A DNA stretch of 64,000 nucleotides from Chlorops oryzae. Its lineage: Eukaryota > Arthropoda > Insecta > Diptera > Chloropidae. The notes beneath the pieces are model-generated. The model had not been told where the DNA came from and searched no databases. It worked only from the letters and a program-made list of their open reading frames with translations. The translations under genes were made by a program, and so were the position numbers. Each line of letters begins with the position of its first letter. Position 1 is the first letter of the stretch. The stretch is taken from positions 112,623,401 to 112,687,400 of the forward strand of contig CM035806.1 of assembly GCA_020466095.1 (NCBI GenBank), written 5' to 3'. Positions 10,301 through 22,219 of the stretch are shown here, one piece after another.

Positions 10301-12868
10301 TTATGTTTCCAAAACACTAGAAGCGGACGGAAGGTCCTTTCTTCTTAACCGTGTTCGACGTTTTGTATTGTTAAGGCCTCTTGCCAGCTGATTCGAGTGA
10401 TTCCTTACTTTTTCATTGTCGGATGATTGTAGACGAACGATTTCGTCCTTAACGAGTGGGACTTGCAGATGATTGAATGCTTTCATTACGGATGTACCAT
10501 GGAGCACCTGTAATGATTATAAGAATTTTCGATTGAGCTCTTAGGATGCTCAGGCATTTCCCCACAACTGAATGCCATAACACCATATTGGCTTTAACTC
10601 ACTTTTATATAATAGAACTTTATACTCCATATTAAGAGGGGAGCGATATTTAATTAGCCAGTGAATTTTTGATGCTTTAAGTTTCAGGTTGGTCCTCTTT
10701 GCTTCGATTTGCTTTCGCCAAGTTAATCGTTTATCTAAGTGGACTCTTAAATAGATTACACTATCTACTAGGGGGATGGAGACTCCTTTAAGGAGAACAG
10801 TAGGGCTTATACCTCTTCTAAGCGTAAATGTAATGTGTTTACATTTACCTTCGTTTACATTAATTCGCCAGTCAGAGAGCCAATTTTCAATCAATTGGCT
10901 ATGCTCTTGTAGGATTCTTGATGCTTCCATGGGATCGCGGTGGCAGCTCAATAATGCTGTGTCGTCGGCAAAAGTTGACATTACAATATTGTCACTAGTG
11001 GGGATGTCGGCTGTTAGAAGAAGGTAAAGAGAGGGGCCTAATACACTGCCTTGCGGGACTCCCGCTTTAATTTCAAATTTATCCGTTATAAATTCATTAA
11101 CTCTTACTCTAAAGAATCTATTTTGGAGGTATGATATAAGAATTTCGTGAGCATTTTGAGGGAGAAGAGACTTTATTTTAGCAATAAGACCCCCATGCCA
11201 CACTTTATCGAAAGCTTGAGCGATATCTAGGAATATTGCAGAACAATATTCTTTTTTTTCGAAGGCGTTACGAATTTCAAGAGTGATTCGATTTACCTGT
11301 TCAATAATTCCATGTTTTTTCCTAAAGCCAAATTGATGAGCAGGGATTAAGTTATTCTCGTGAATGTATGGCATTATTTTTATAAGAAGAGCTTTTTCAA
11401 AAAGCTTAGATAAGCAGGGGAGAAGGCTTATTGGGCGATATGAGCTGGCTGTCGTCGGGTCTTTCCCGGGCTTCAGTATCATCATGATGACCGATTCTTT
11501 CCATATCTCAGGGAAGTGGGAGAAGCTCACAATAGCATTAGAAAGCCGTGCTGCATACGTAAGAGAAATGTTTGGCAATTCCTTGATCATTGTTGGGGTT
11601 ATATAGTCATAGCCTGGAGATTTTTTCTCGCAAAAATTTTCGTTAATTATGCATTTTATTTCATTGGCATTAAATGTTATAGGGGTAATTTCGTTGTTCA
11701 CCTCGCAGAGGGGAAATCTATGGCCTGTTGCCGGTGGGTTTGGTGGAAACACTGAGCACAAGTGTTGAGCAAGGACGGATGCATTTTCCTCATCACTTCT
11801 TGCCCATTTTCCTCTTGAATCCCTTAAGGAAGTTTCATGTTCTATGGGTGAATTTTTTATTTTTAAAGCTCGCCATAGTGACTCTTTCGACGTGCTAATA
11901 GGTGCTAGATTTGAAATGAAATTATAGTTTTTCCTGTCTTGGTCTTTTTTTAGAGCGATTTTAAGTTGCTTTGAAGCTGTATTGAGTCTAGCTTTACTGT
12001 CAGGGGACCTATGTTGTTGCCATTCTCTTCTCAACCTACGTTTTTCTCGCAATAATCATTCAATATGACTATTAGAATGATGAAAATTTCTAACGGCAGG
12101 CTCAAAGGGTTTTGGGGTGGAATGCTCCGCCGCTGAAGTTAATATTGAATTCAGGGTTGTTGACGCTTCATCGATTTGACTTTCATTACATATTGCATAT
12201 TCAGAGTGTATGTGTGTTGCAACGTACTTTTTATAATTAACCCAATTCGTTTTTGAAGTGGTCAGTCTAAAAGGGGGGCGTGTTGTTTTTATGTTTTCTG
12301 AAATTTCGATTAGTAGAGGACAATGATCTGAAGACATTTCGTGGCAAATCGACGTTGAAATGAGCGAATTATCAAAGCCTCTTGTAATGGCAAAGTCTAT
12401 GAGGTCTGGTATTTTATTTAGATCTGTTGGCCAATACGTGGGCTGTCCGGGTGAAATAAATCCTACAGTACTGGAGCTATTTATGAGTGTGTTGTATAAT
12501 TGTCTACCCCTTGGAGAGATCAGACGAGAGCCCCAATGGGTGTGTTTTGCATTATAATCGCCTGCTGCTAAAAATTTATTTCCAAGGGTGTTGAAAAATT
12601 CATTAAAGTGATTTTCCCTGACTAAAAATCGTGGAGGGCAATATATTGCTGACAAAATGAAATTTGCACCACAACTTTCAATAGAAACTGAGGTCACTTG
12701 GAAGTAATTTTTTGCGAAAGGTTCGACAGGGAAATGTTTAATTCTATTACGAAACAATATACCCGTTCCTCCATGTGCTTTCCCATCAGGGTGGTTTGTT
12801 TTGTAAAATTTATAGCCTGATAACGAAAAATTATTTTTATCTGTTAAATGTGTCTTCGAAATAAGCAT
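10301..12868 (-). pseudogene. Jockey-like ORF2: endonuclease plus reverse transcriptase (N1)
   Basis: The polyprotein would cut the target DNA (APE-type endonuclease) and reverse-transcribe the element RNA at the nick. The endonuclease fragment (12868 to 12056, 270 aa) shows the SETHLT-like motif as SKTHLT, AAGDYNAKHTHWGS and, near its end, SSDHCPL. The RT fragment (12052 to 10550, 500 aa) shows SYRPISLLP, FLDIAQAFDKVWH, AGVPQGSVLGP and the catalytic FADD box. A C-terminal part follows at 10507 to 10301. The three parts are separated by frameshifts or stops, and the endonuclease start is cut off by the MITE at 12930-13365. RT motifs are all present, so the copy is degraded but fairly young. 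Confidence 0.85.
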
Positions 12869-12929
12869 TACATCAATAGAGTAGTTTGAGAGGAAATGGA
12901 AATGATAACTCTAACTTACGCTGATTTAT

Positions 12930-13365
12930 GGGCCAAAATTCTTTTTAATGCCTAAACTTCTGTCCCTGTCAATGAAATTAAGTTTTCATGAAGGACAAAA
13001 TCAAATTAATAACAAATTAATTTTACAAAAAAATTTATTCATAACAAAGTAAAATACTCTAGTCGAATTGAAAAAAATCAATTATTACCAAAACTCAATT
13101 TTGTTTACTCGCAAATTACAGTAACATTGTTGTCATCTCTTGTGTTGTCTTGCCAAAAAAGACAACAATGTTACTGTAATTTGCGAGAAAACAAAATGGA
13201 GTTTTGGTTATATTTGATTTTTTTCAATTCGACTAGAGTATTTTAGTTTGTTATGAATAAATTTTTTTGTAAAATTAATTTGTTATTAATGTATTTTGAT
13301 CCTTCATTGAAACTGAATTTCATTGACAGATGCAGATATTTAGGCATTAAAAAGAATTTTGGCCC
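12930..13365. mobile_element. 436-bp hairpin MITE in the endonuclease gene
   Basis: A near-perfect foldback with ends GGGCCAAAATTCTTTTTAAT, flanked by TTAT on both sides (12926-12929 and 13366-13369). Removing the insert and one TTAT rejoins the N1 endonuclease start in frame at its WNANGI motif, which confirms both the boundaries and the 4-bp duplication. TTAT could be a variant of the TTAA target used by piggyBac-like elements, but the family is not assigned. Confidence 0.8.
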
Positions 13366-13404
13366 TTATACCATTTGCGTTCCATGAGGATATAAAAAGT
13401 AAAC

Positions 13405-14499
13405 TCATTTTTGTGCATTTAAAATTTGGAGCAACTGGTTTTGTGCTCTTAGTAACTCCTGGAGTGTGTTTTGCATTTGCGACATAAATTGTGTCATACA
13501 CTGTGTCAGACTGACTAACATGGATTCCATGGCACTTCCACTTATGGCAGAACTAGCAACATTTACATAGGACAATTCATTAGTCACCGGAACGCTGAAC
13601 TTATTTGGTTGTGAGAAAATTGGGTTTTGGAATGCATTTTGATTCGACCTGTTACGACTGGCTTGCTTTTTTTCTGACATACGATGTTTTAGTTTTTTAT
13701 ATACTGGACATCCGCTATAATTTGCTGTGTGATCTCCACCACAGCTGCTGCACTTTTTGTCAGTTTTATTTTTATTACAGTTTGCAGAGCTGTGAAATTC
13801 TCCGCAAACGACGCAGACCATACGTAGGGTGCAGTAGGACTTAGTATGGCCATATTCTTGGCAATTAATACATTGGACAGGGCCAGTTCGCTTATGTGGT
13901 TCTTCTATTACAACTCTACGGTGGAGAAGATATTGTAGTCCGTAGATTGGATGAGTCTAATTTTTTTTTTAGTTTTAAGTTGTCCGGACTAAGTTCTACT
14001 TTGAACATCGGCTGTGGGGTTTTATTCGTATTGAAAATTTGCATTACGTTCCTAATTTTAAAGCCTTTTTCCTCTAGAGTTTGTTTAATTTCCACAGGAT
14101 CTACATCTGATTCAATGCCTTTAATAACTACACAAAGGCCTTTGATGCTTTTAAGCTGGTACGTGTAGCAGCTTTTTTTGTTGTCGTCAAGGAATTTAGT
14201 GACATTTCTGTAATTATTTACATTATAGACCTGAATTTTGGTCTCATGAACATTTCCTCTAATAAGAGGCATGATGTGGAAGGACTCCTTTCCAATTAAC
14301 TGGGTCAGGCTCCACCATCCTTTGATGTATCAGAGGTCTCAGTGGGCTCTGTGCTTAGAGCCGCAAATCTATTTCCACTTAAAGCGTTCGATGGGTTAGC
14401 GTCAGATTTTGTTTTATTTATTTTCGCTTTACCCACATTTGATTTCTGTGGGCTAAGTTTCCTTTTGATCTTAATATACCGATCCATGCCTGTCTGCAC
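13405..14499 (-). pseudogene. Jockey-like gag (ORF1 of N1) with zinc knuckles
   Basis: ORF1 nucleocapsid-like protein that would package element RNA. Three pieces are seen: an N-terminal part (14499 to 14305, starting at MQTGMDRYIKIKRKLSPQ), a middle RNA-binding-like region (14272 to 13916) and a C-terminal part with knuckles (about 13950 to 13405). The first knuckle is CINCQEYGHTKSYC, followed by CVVCGEFHSSANC and CSSCGGDHTANYSGC. A one-base frameshift in an A-rich run near 13950 separates the middle and C-terminal parts. The sister copy at 47122-48509 aligns throughout. Confidence 0.8.
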
Positions 14500-14741
14500 T
14501 GCTGGATCACCTACGTTATTAGCAGGAGCTTTTGAACCGCTGTTAATAGAAAGCTCAACGTCTGTTGTTGATTTCGCAGTCGTGTTGGTTTTTGTATTGG
14601 ATAATTCCGTGTGAGCAGTGGAATGATTTTGCGAGGGCGGTACTTCAGGCTATTTCACTATTATTTATTTATTTGTTCGTTCAGTCTACAGATAATTATC
14701 TTACAGACTAGTATTAATTAAACAATCTAAAAAGATTAAGC

Positions 14742-15613
14742 TTAAATACAGCAAAGCTGAAAAAAAAAATCTAAATGTATCCCATAGGAATTGCATAATC
14801 GAATGCATCTTATGAAAGGATCATTATAACCGTATGTCGTCCTATGAAAGGCGTCAACAAATAAACGGGAATGCCTCAGAGGACGTGGAGTAACATAAAA
14901 ATTGAATTTATTAGCCAATTCAGAACAGTCAATGTTATTGTTTAATATGTTATACACAAACAATAACGAAAAATAGGTTCTCCTATCTTCCACAGACTGC
15001 AATCCAAGCAATTTTCGTCTTGAGATATAAGTCGGTAAGCCATCTGGCCACCTTAATTTATGTAGTGCAATTTTAGAAGAGACTGTTTGAACTCTTTCAA
15101 TTTTGTCGCTATGAGACTCAAAATAGGGATTCCAGATCAAAGAGCAATACTCAATTCGGCTTTTAACAAGAGATATATAGAGTGCTTTCAATGGTAAAGG
15201 ATCTTTGAAGTCAACAGTGCTCCTTCGAATAAAGCCAATCATAGCGAATGACTTAGATACCGTAACATCAACGTGCTTAGAAAACGTTAGTTTGGAAACA
15301 AGGAGAATGCCAAGATCTTTCATTTCTGAATGCCGACATAAGGTGCGATCGTTTATTTTATAATCGAAGTAAAATATGTTTGATTTTTTGTTATAGGACA
15401 CGACACAGCATTTATTTATGATTAGAAATAGGTGGTTTGTTGAACACCAATCAGCGACAGAATTAAGATCAGCCTGTAAATGGGAGCAGTCTAAGTCACT
15501 GCTTACTTTCATATATAATTTAACATCGTCCGCAAACATAAGATATTTTGCATACTTCACATGATTTGGCAGATCGTTGATAAAAAGTAAGAATAACAGC
15601 GGACCGCAATGTG
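14742..15613 (-). pseudogene. reverse transcriptase C-terminal half (N2)
   Basis: Open for 272 aa (15560 to 14742), and the frame extends upstream to the junction with the LTR-like insert, giving GPLLFLLFINDLPN and then the catalytic YLMFADDVKLY box. Later motifs are DLGILLVSKLTFSKH, SRIEYCSLIWNPY and a run of basic residues typical of RT thumb regions. It ends in a stop just before the 3' tail. This half has no internal stop, but it is cut off from the N-terminal half. Confidence 0.8.
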
Positions 15614-15616
15614 TAC

Positions 15617-16301
15617 TGTTAAAGTATTTTCCGCTGTATTCGCGATTGAATACACCGTCTAAATACTTTAGTATGAATAAATAAAGTGAAAAGATACCAA
15701 ATAGATTGTTTTCAAATCTTTTATTAAGCTAAAGTCCTTATTACCTATTCACAATTTAATACCTTAATACCAAAACTCCTAGCAACTACTGGATTAACTT
15801 CCCTTAATCCCTACAGTTTTAAAAACTAAGATCCACACTCTTCCGCTGTTGCCACTGGTGAGTACATACGTAAAAGTTGGGATCTCGCAAACTGCTCCTC
15901 GCTGAGTGTACTTTCTCATTCTCGATCATTGGCTTTTATAATACAAAAGTCTCAATGCTGCATAGTCGATTTCCCAATCAATGCTAGTCGAATATTGCGT
16001 AGTTGTAGGTCGAATTTTCCAGAATTGACCTGCTTGTACCATCAATTTGCTGTTGTTGTTGTTGTGCTCGGCTTCAATTTGCCGACTTGCATTCTAAACC
16101 CAAACAGGTGTTCCAATTGTTCTTATTCTCGAATTTCCTTGTATATGGAAATTCGCTTACGACGTTGGCTTACGATTTGCTGTTGTTGTGGTTGTGCGTT
16201 GCTTGGGCTGGACGTTTAGCTTGCTCATGAGTTTGTTGCTGTTTCGTAATGCTGCACTTTTGAGGTGACCAACGGTACAAATGTTAAATGCTCGTGAGTC
16301 A
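15617..16301 (-). mobile_element. solo-LTR-like insertion in N2
   Basis: On the minus strand the segment begins TGACTCACGAGC and ends ACTTTAACA (TG..CA form). It has a TATAAAAG box about midway (near 15935) and an AATAAAAG polyadenylation-type signal further on (near 15720). It separates two RT motifs of N2 that are contiguous in the family. A clean target duplication is not evident; GTGT lies close to both junctions. A solo LTR is the best explanation, but no internal sequence supports it. Confidence 0.5.
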
Positions 16302-17141
16302 AGTGTTGACTCACAACAGTACCTTTAGGTATCCCGGACCACGCATTTATGTAGTTATTAGATCTAGAAGGTCCTATTTGAACTAGAAGCTTCCTATTGA
16401 TTAAGTAACTGGCTAAGAATTTTAACAAAGAGCCACGGATACCATAAGAACGCAATTTGCCTAGTAGGATGTAGTGTTCGACTTTGTCGAAAGCTTTAGC
16501 GAAATTTGTGTAAATAACGTCTGTTTGAGCATAAGATTCGAAAGAGTTTACAATGCAAAACTTGTACAGGCTGACCTGCCAGGCATAAAACCATGCTGAT
16601 ATTGACAAATACTGTCTTAACAATGGGTGAATAATTTAGTTTTGATTATAAAATCAAATAATTTCACTACGGTACTTTGTTTCACTATAGGTCTGTAATT
16701 AGTGACATTGTTCCTATTGCCAGACTTAAAGATTGGTAAAACCGTATACAGCTTCTAGGGACCAAGAAAAGTACTCTCTCTCTCTCTTATGCAACGATTA
16801 AACAGAATTACAAGGGCAGGTTTAATACGGTGAAAGATGACGTCGATAGGCAATGACCTATCGTTGTTTAATTGTTTTTGTTAGTAATTTAAGGAATCAG
16901 AATATCCCTGAGGAAGTCTTCGGTATGAAGACGAAATATCGGAAAGAAATAAAATAAAAATGCTTATGAAAGTTGACCTCAAGCTCGAATAAATTCAAAA
17001 AATCATTTAAGATTTAGAGAAAGGTCGAAAAATAAACAAACATAATTTAATGGTGAGAAAAAATTTTAAAGAATATAGGAGAGAACCCTTCAAGATCTTT
17101 TGAAGGGCTGTTTTTGAGGTTGTGGATTGCAAGCTCTACAT
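16225..17141 (-). pseudogene. reverse transcriptase N-terminal half (N2)
   Basis: Reading the minus strand: PIFKSGNRNNVTNYRPI (near 16720), then a remnant of the QHGF motif, then TNFAKAFDKVEH (catalytic Asp replaced by Asn in the first position of FLDFAKAFD), then GIPKGTVV. At least one frameshift lies near 16580 and a stop near 16620. The mutated motif A indicates a dead copy. Confidence 0.65.
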
Positions 17142-19694
17142 TAGGGTGTCCCAAGATATAAGGGAGGGTTTTATTTTCCCAAAAATCGAAATGCATACCC
17201 TCCAATTTTTTTCTAAATGGTCCTATTAGCTTAAATATTAAATATTATTGGGATTGGAATACGATAACCCGTGCCGAATTGCCTTCGAAGTTTGGTATGA
17301 AGTCTCTTCAAATTGAGTCCCCCAAAAGTATGCATCGAAATTTTTTGATATTAAAAATCGTGGATTTTCTTGAAAATATTGCAACATTACCACGATGTCA
17401 GAAATATATAGTTAAATAATGTTTATCATCATCATAGCTCGAACAAAAGTTTTCTGGAAAATACTCAAAACTAATAGGAAATTTTAGCCTTAAATATTGA
17501 CATGCATACCTTAAGGGTACAATTCATATCAAAATTCAACGCTTAAGATTTGTTAATATTCAAATATCTCACTCATTTTTAATTTGACCTGGTAACATTA
17601 TGGTTTAAAATGTTACCAATTTAATGGGCTTGCGATTATAAAATCTTTATAGTTTTATACGCAAGTGTTTGGTCTGGTAAAATATATTTAAAATCAGAAA
17701 AATTTTCTAAATGTTTAAGATTTTTTAATTTCCATAAGTTTGGTGGAGCTCTTTTTACTAGAGTATCTAACCTCAAAATTTTTTTGTCATGATAACAATC
17801 GCAAACTTAATGGTGTCAAGGTAGGACCACGCCCAGCCGAATGTCATTGGAACTTTTAGATGCTAGCTAAGAAAGCTATAGCGCTCCAAAGTACGAAGGT
17901 TTCATACTTCTATTGATAACATTAAGCAAATATAAAAGTTAAATCAAAATCGCACACGCTCAAAACCACCCGTCCCACCACACTATACACCCACAAATTT
18001 TTCCATATAAAACTTGTTTTTAATTTAGAATGCCTTAAAATGTCATACAGACCTCAAAAATCTTGCCCTTATGCAAAACGGTTTTAAAAAGTAATAATTT
18101 TTTACCAAAAAACCTATTAAAATATTAAATAGTAATAGTTTTTGGGTATATAATAATAATAATAATCTTTTTAGTAAAGAAACTCAAACTTAAGAAACTA
18201 CAGTTATAGGTTGTAAGTAAGGTCAGTGCACCACATAAGGCCCACCTTACACCTTTTCCATTGCTGCGTACAAAGTATTGATGATACAGGCCCGATTGTT
18301 TTTGTGTTGTCTTATTTGATAAATTTTCTATAAAATATCAAAAAATTCTACCAAAAAACCTTATCGGAAAAGCTCTTAAAATACGATTTAAAAAACGACT
18401 TTTTGGGCCTTACGAGGAACATGTGTACCTTAAAAGGCTCATTTATTCCTTGTTTGAGATTATGAACCCAAACCTGCATTTTGTATTTTTGTTAGCTTAA
18501 TAGGTTAAGCTATATTGTAAAAGCTAGTAAAAAAAATTTAAATAACAGAAACAATTCGTTTATTTGAAAAAAAAAAACCAATTAAATGTAACTCAGCTTT
18601 TTTATGTTAAGAATAAAAAATAAAACACTATTTAAGGATAAAAAACGTATAGTTGCAGTTCTTCCTACTATTTTGACATCAGAGCAACTCAAAAAATGGT
18701 TTCTTAATGTCCGTCAGAGCATTTTTTTTTGTATGGGCCTTCAGAGGCTTTCCAAGAAAAAAAATTTGCAATAGAATTTTTTCCATAAACATACCTCTGT
18801 ATCTTCACAATAGAACAAAATTTCTTATTTTAAGAAAGCAACCCCCACAATTTCACTATAAATAATTATTTGTTAAGTGCGGACCACTATAAAAATGCCA
18901 TTTTTACGTCTCTTTTATTTTCAATTGACTGTGGTCGCCGCAAATATAGTGCGATTGTCTTAATTTTTTATTTCTGCGAAATAACTTGAGGACATGTTTC
19001 ACCATGTGCAAGTACAAGAACTTTTGATAGTTAAAATGAAAGTGGGCCTTAAGAGGAAACGGGCTTTACGTGATGCACTTCTCTTACAAAGAGTTCTACG
19101 AGACTTATGAAAGTTAAAAAATCGGAAAAATCAACGATTTCCAAATTTTTTTCTGATTAACAATATATTTTACTATAGCATACATTGCGTATAAAATATT
19201 TAAACTTTTAAAACCACTATCCAGTTTCATTGGTAACATATTAAGCCCTTATATGTCCAGATCAAGTAAAAAATGTGCGAGATATTCGAGAATTAACAAA
19301 TTTGAGGCGTTGAATTTTGATATGAATTGTACCCTTAAGGTATGCATGCCAATATTTAGGGCTAAAATCTCCTATTAGTTTTGAGTATTTTCCAGAAAAG
19401 TTTTGTTCGAGCTATGATGATGATAAACATTATTTCACTATATATTTCTGACATCGTGGTAATGTTGCAATATTTTCAAAAAAATCCACGATTTTTAATA
19501 TCAAAATTTTTCGATGCATACTTTTGGGGACTCAATTTGAAGATACTTCATACCAAACTGCGAACGAAATTCGGCACGGGTTATCGTATTCCAATCTCAA
19601 TAATATTTAATATTTAAGCTAATAGGACCATTTAGAAAAAAATTGGAGGGTATGCGTTTCCGAAAAATTAATTTCATATTTTTGGGACACCCTA
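17142..19694. mobile_element. long-TIR hAT-like element, 8-bp target duplication
   Basis: Inverted repeats of about 490 bp (17142-17630 and 19210-19694) begin with TAGGGTGTCCC. The flanks are the exact 8-bp duplication CTCTACAT (17134-17141 and 19695-19702). The interior (about 1.6 kb) is AT-rich and has no transposase frame. The terminal sequence and 8-bp duplication point to hAT, although the inverted repeats are far longer than hAT elements usually have. The arms differ by scattered substitutions and small indels. Confidence 0.75.
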
Positions 19695-19696
19695 CT

Positions 19697-20110
19697 CTAC
19701 ATCTTCATTGGTAATATCGGTGGCAGGAATCGATCGATTATTATGTTGTTCATAGACCTTTTGGAAATATTCAATAAATAAGCATTTCTGGCATTAGAGC
19801 CACTAAAAGAATGCCTTCTTTCAGGCTGAAGTTTTAGGTTATCGCGTTGCATACGTTGTACCAGTATGCAAAATTTAAATCCCTTCCCTGGGGCTAGCTT
19901 TGAAACTAGCCTGTAATAGGCAGAGCTCAAAGCTTTCTTGTGGTTCCTGTATAAGCTAAAAATTTATTCTGGACAGCTTTGGCGAAAGAACAAAGACGAC
20001 GAAGCTTGAATTCCTCAGTTCCTTAGGAAGATGGACTCGAGAAGAATCGCGCGACAGAGAAATGAATATAAATTACTATTTAAAACTTGAAATTTAAATT
20101 TTGAAATTTT
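19697..20110 (-). pseudogene. N2 coding remnant upstream of RT
   Basis: Continuation of N2 after the long-TIR insert. Frames on the minus strand give fragments rich in Arg/Lys and aromatic residues, compatible with the linker between endonuclease and RT. No endonuclease motif can be read. Support comes mainly from position and from the exact target duplication that links it to 17133. Confidence 0.35.
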
Positions 20111-20164
20111 CGATTTGATGAGCGCGTAAACTTTGATGTTCCCGAAAAGGGTTGCCAACGCGAA

Positions 20165-20536
20165 CTATGAAATGGAAGGTGTAGGAAAAAAATTTATGTG
20201 GCGCGCCTTCTTCCACGCCCACAAATGGAGTTTTTTCGTTACTTCCGAAGTAAAAGGCGTAGAAGCTTCAAATTCGCAACAAAGGTTGACCAAGGCGAAT
20301 GAAAGGTGTAGGAAAAAATTTATGTGGCCCGCCCACTGCCGCGCCCACTAAGAAAAATTTTTCGTAACTGTCGAAGTAAAAGACGTAAAAGCTTCCAATT
20401 CGCAACATAGGTTGACCAAGGCGAATGAAAGGTGTAGGAAAAAAATGAATGTGGCCCTCCCACTGCCTTGCCCACAAATGGAGAGGCAAAACATAGTGCG
20501 CCAATAATGTCGGGACGCCGGGTATTTCAAAGTCGG
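20165..20536 (-). mobile_element. mini-me subfamily B fragment (B2)
   Basis: Carries the 5' side of subfamily B on the minus strand (ATACCCGGCGTCCCGAC, then about two and a half 127-bp units). It lacks the last 25 bp of the 5' end (it stops at GTCAAGCCCGAC) where it meets the Gypsy integrase, and it lacks the whole 3' half. Frames running through it into integrase are chance read-through. Confidence 0.75.
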
Positions 20537-21244
20537 GCTTGACTCATTATCTGCTCCCGTATTTGAGTCGTCATGCAGAGCCTGTATTATGCGATTAAAA
20601 GAGACGTCCCGTGGGTTGAAATGGAATATGAGCTCATTTGGAGAGAATTTCGTAACATAATGACGTTGAGAATTTAGACTCCACTGGATGTTAAGCAGAT
20701 GACTATCCCAATCTCTCTCATCGGTGACTAAGCATTTAAGAGCGGTGAGAAGCGTTTTATTTACGTGCTCAGCCTGGCCGTTGGCTCTCGGTGTTCGCAC
20801 AGCTGTTTTGATATGTTGGATACCATGCCTTGGAAAAAAACCCGCAAATAATTTTGACGTAAAGGCCGTTCCACGGTCTGATTTGATACATCGAGGTTGC
20901 CCAAAGATTGCCATGAGTTCCTCCATAGTTTTGATGACGGGCTCAGTCTTGGTGTTTCGCAGCGCTTTTCACCAGACGTATTTACTGAATCCGCATTCAA
21001 TAACAAGGACGAAGTAATTTACCTTTTTGCTTTTTGGGAAAGGCCCCAAATGGTCAATGTTCAGATTCCGGAATGGTATGGGTAATACGTCTTGAACGTG
21101 CATTTGGCTCTCTACCTTATCGCCTTTATGCTTATTATAGCAGCATTCCAAGCATCCGTTTATATAAGACGTACCTCCGTATCCGGGGGAAACAAAATAA
21201 CGGTTTATGCGGGCAATTGTCTTCTCCAATGCGAAGTGGCCCAC
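20537..21244 (-). pseudogene. Gypsy integrase (G1)
   Basis: Would insert the cDNA into the host genome. The zinc-binding N-terminus is visible as a His-rich start followed by CLECCYNKHKGD. The catalytic core has DHLGPFPKSKK (first Asp), then KSDRGTAFTS (second Asp) and PRANGQAEHVNKTLL (Glu). A frameshift near 20970 separates the two halves. The C-terminal domain is missing because the element ends at 20537. The frame continuing to 20348 is fused to mini-me sequence and is not real. Confidence 0.8.
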
Positions 21245-21271
21245 TTCGTCGTGGCAGGCTTTTGTGATACG

Positions 21272-22207
21272 TCATCGGATCGAGCTCAATATCACTAATT
21301 TCATCTGGTTATTAACCTTCCGATAGAGTCGACTATACTGCATTTCGTAATCGGTTTGAATTTGCTTAGCTACTGCATCGTCCACACCTTTTTTTCCTTC
21401 CAGAATTTTTATGATTTCACGTAGCTTCTTCTCCTGGATCTGCATCGCATAAATCCAATCCATGGTCTCATCCGTCTGCTTGACCCGGAAAACGCATTCC
21501 GCTTCGGTATCTGTCTGCGACGGTCGTTCATTGGGCGCCCTACTGAGTGAATCCACATGTTGAATTTTTGTTCCCGCTCGATGGATACATGTGAAATCAA
21601 ACTCTTGGAGACGTAGCCACCACCTGCCAATTCGAGGACGCAGCTGAGTATTAGATTTTGTAGTTGCCACAGCATTACAATCAGTAATCACTACAAACGG
21701 TTTACCCAAGAGAAATATACGGAAACGCTCCAATGTTTCGACGATCGCAAGAACTTCAAGCTCGTGGCTCGCGTAGTTGGCCTCCGTTGCACTACACTGT
21801 CGACTGTACAAATGCATGGCTCTCATTCCTTCACCCTCCTGTTGAAGCATCACACCCGCCATACCAATGGAGCTTGCGTCCGTGTGTACCTCCTGGTACT
21901 TTGTTGGATCGAAAATGGTGAGGACAGGTTTCGTCGATAGGATTTCCTTTAACGCCTGCAGAGCGACATCGTGCTCCTCAGCCCATGAAAAAGACACGAT
22001 TTTCCTCAACAAGTTTGTCAACGGTTTTGTTATATGACCATAGTTCGCGATGAATCGACGGAAAAATTCGGTGAGGCCCAGGAATTGCCTAACTTCTGTC
22101 ACGTGTCTCGGTTTTGGGAATTCGACAATACTTTTGATCTTCTCTTCACCCGGCTGTACTCCTTCTCCGCTCACAATGTGTCCGAGAAATTTATCCCTTT
22201 CCGTCAT
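21272..22207 (-). pseudogene. Gypsy RT connection and RNase H (G1)
   Basis: The 311-aa frame begins in the RT thumb (FLGHIVSGEGVQ, FLGLTEFFRRFI). It passes into RNase H with HTDASSIGMAGVMLQQ (first Asp), SHELEVLAIVETLERFR (Glu) and VITDCNAV (Asp), and ends near the start of integrase. It degrades the RNA strand during reverse transcription. The frame is open, but it is separated from the RT core by a stop or frameshift at 22208-22220. Confidence 0.85.
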
Positions 22208-22219
22208 AAAAACGCATTT

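Larger units (their letters stand above)
8717..14645 (-). mobile_element. Jockey-like non-LTR retrotransposon (N1), interrupted
   Basis: On the minus strand the order is gag with CCHC knuckles (14499 to 13405), endonuclease (about 13400 to 12056), reverse transcriptase (12052 to 10550), C-terminal part (10507 to 10301), a 3' UTR, and an A-rich end at 8717-8730 (T-run on the plus strand). It inserted into mini-me B1. Two later insertions lie in it: a tRNA-module TIR element in the 3' UTR (9095-10261) and a hairpin MITE in the endonuclease (12930-13365). A sister copy of the family, in the opposite orientation, is at about 47020-51575. Confidence 0.85.
14650..20110 (-). mobile_element. degraded non-LTR retrotransposon (N2), split by two insertions
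   Basis: On the minus strand, RT sequence runs from about 16880 to 14742 and ends with a tail of AAATAAATAAATAATAG type at 14650-14680. An upstream coding remnant (about 20100 to 19703) continues after the 2.55 kb insert at 17142-19694. A 685-bp LTR-like insert (15617-16301) splits the RT between PKGTVV and GPLLFLLFIND. The clade is not assigned; the arrangement of motifs after FADD is unlike Jockey N1 and closer to I/CR1-type elements. Confidence 0.7.

Noticed and set aside
20348..20536. Integrase frame apparently extended by 60 residues
   Set aside because: The extension is mini-me B2 sequence read by chance after the truncated integrase.
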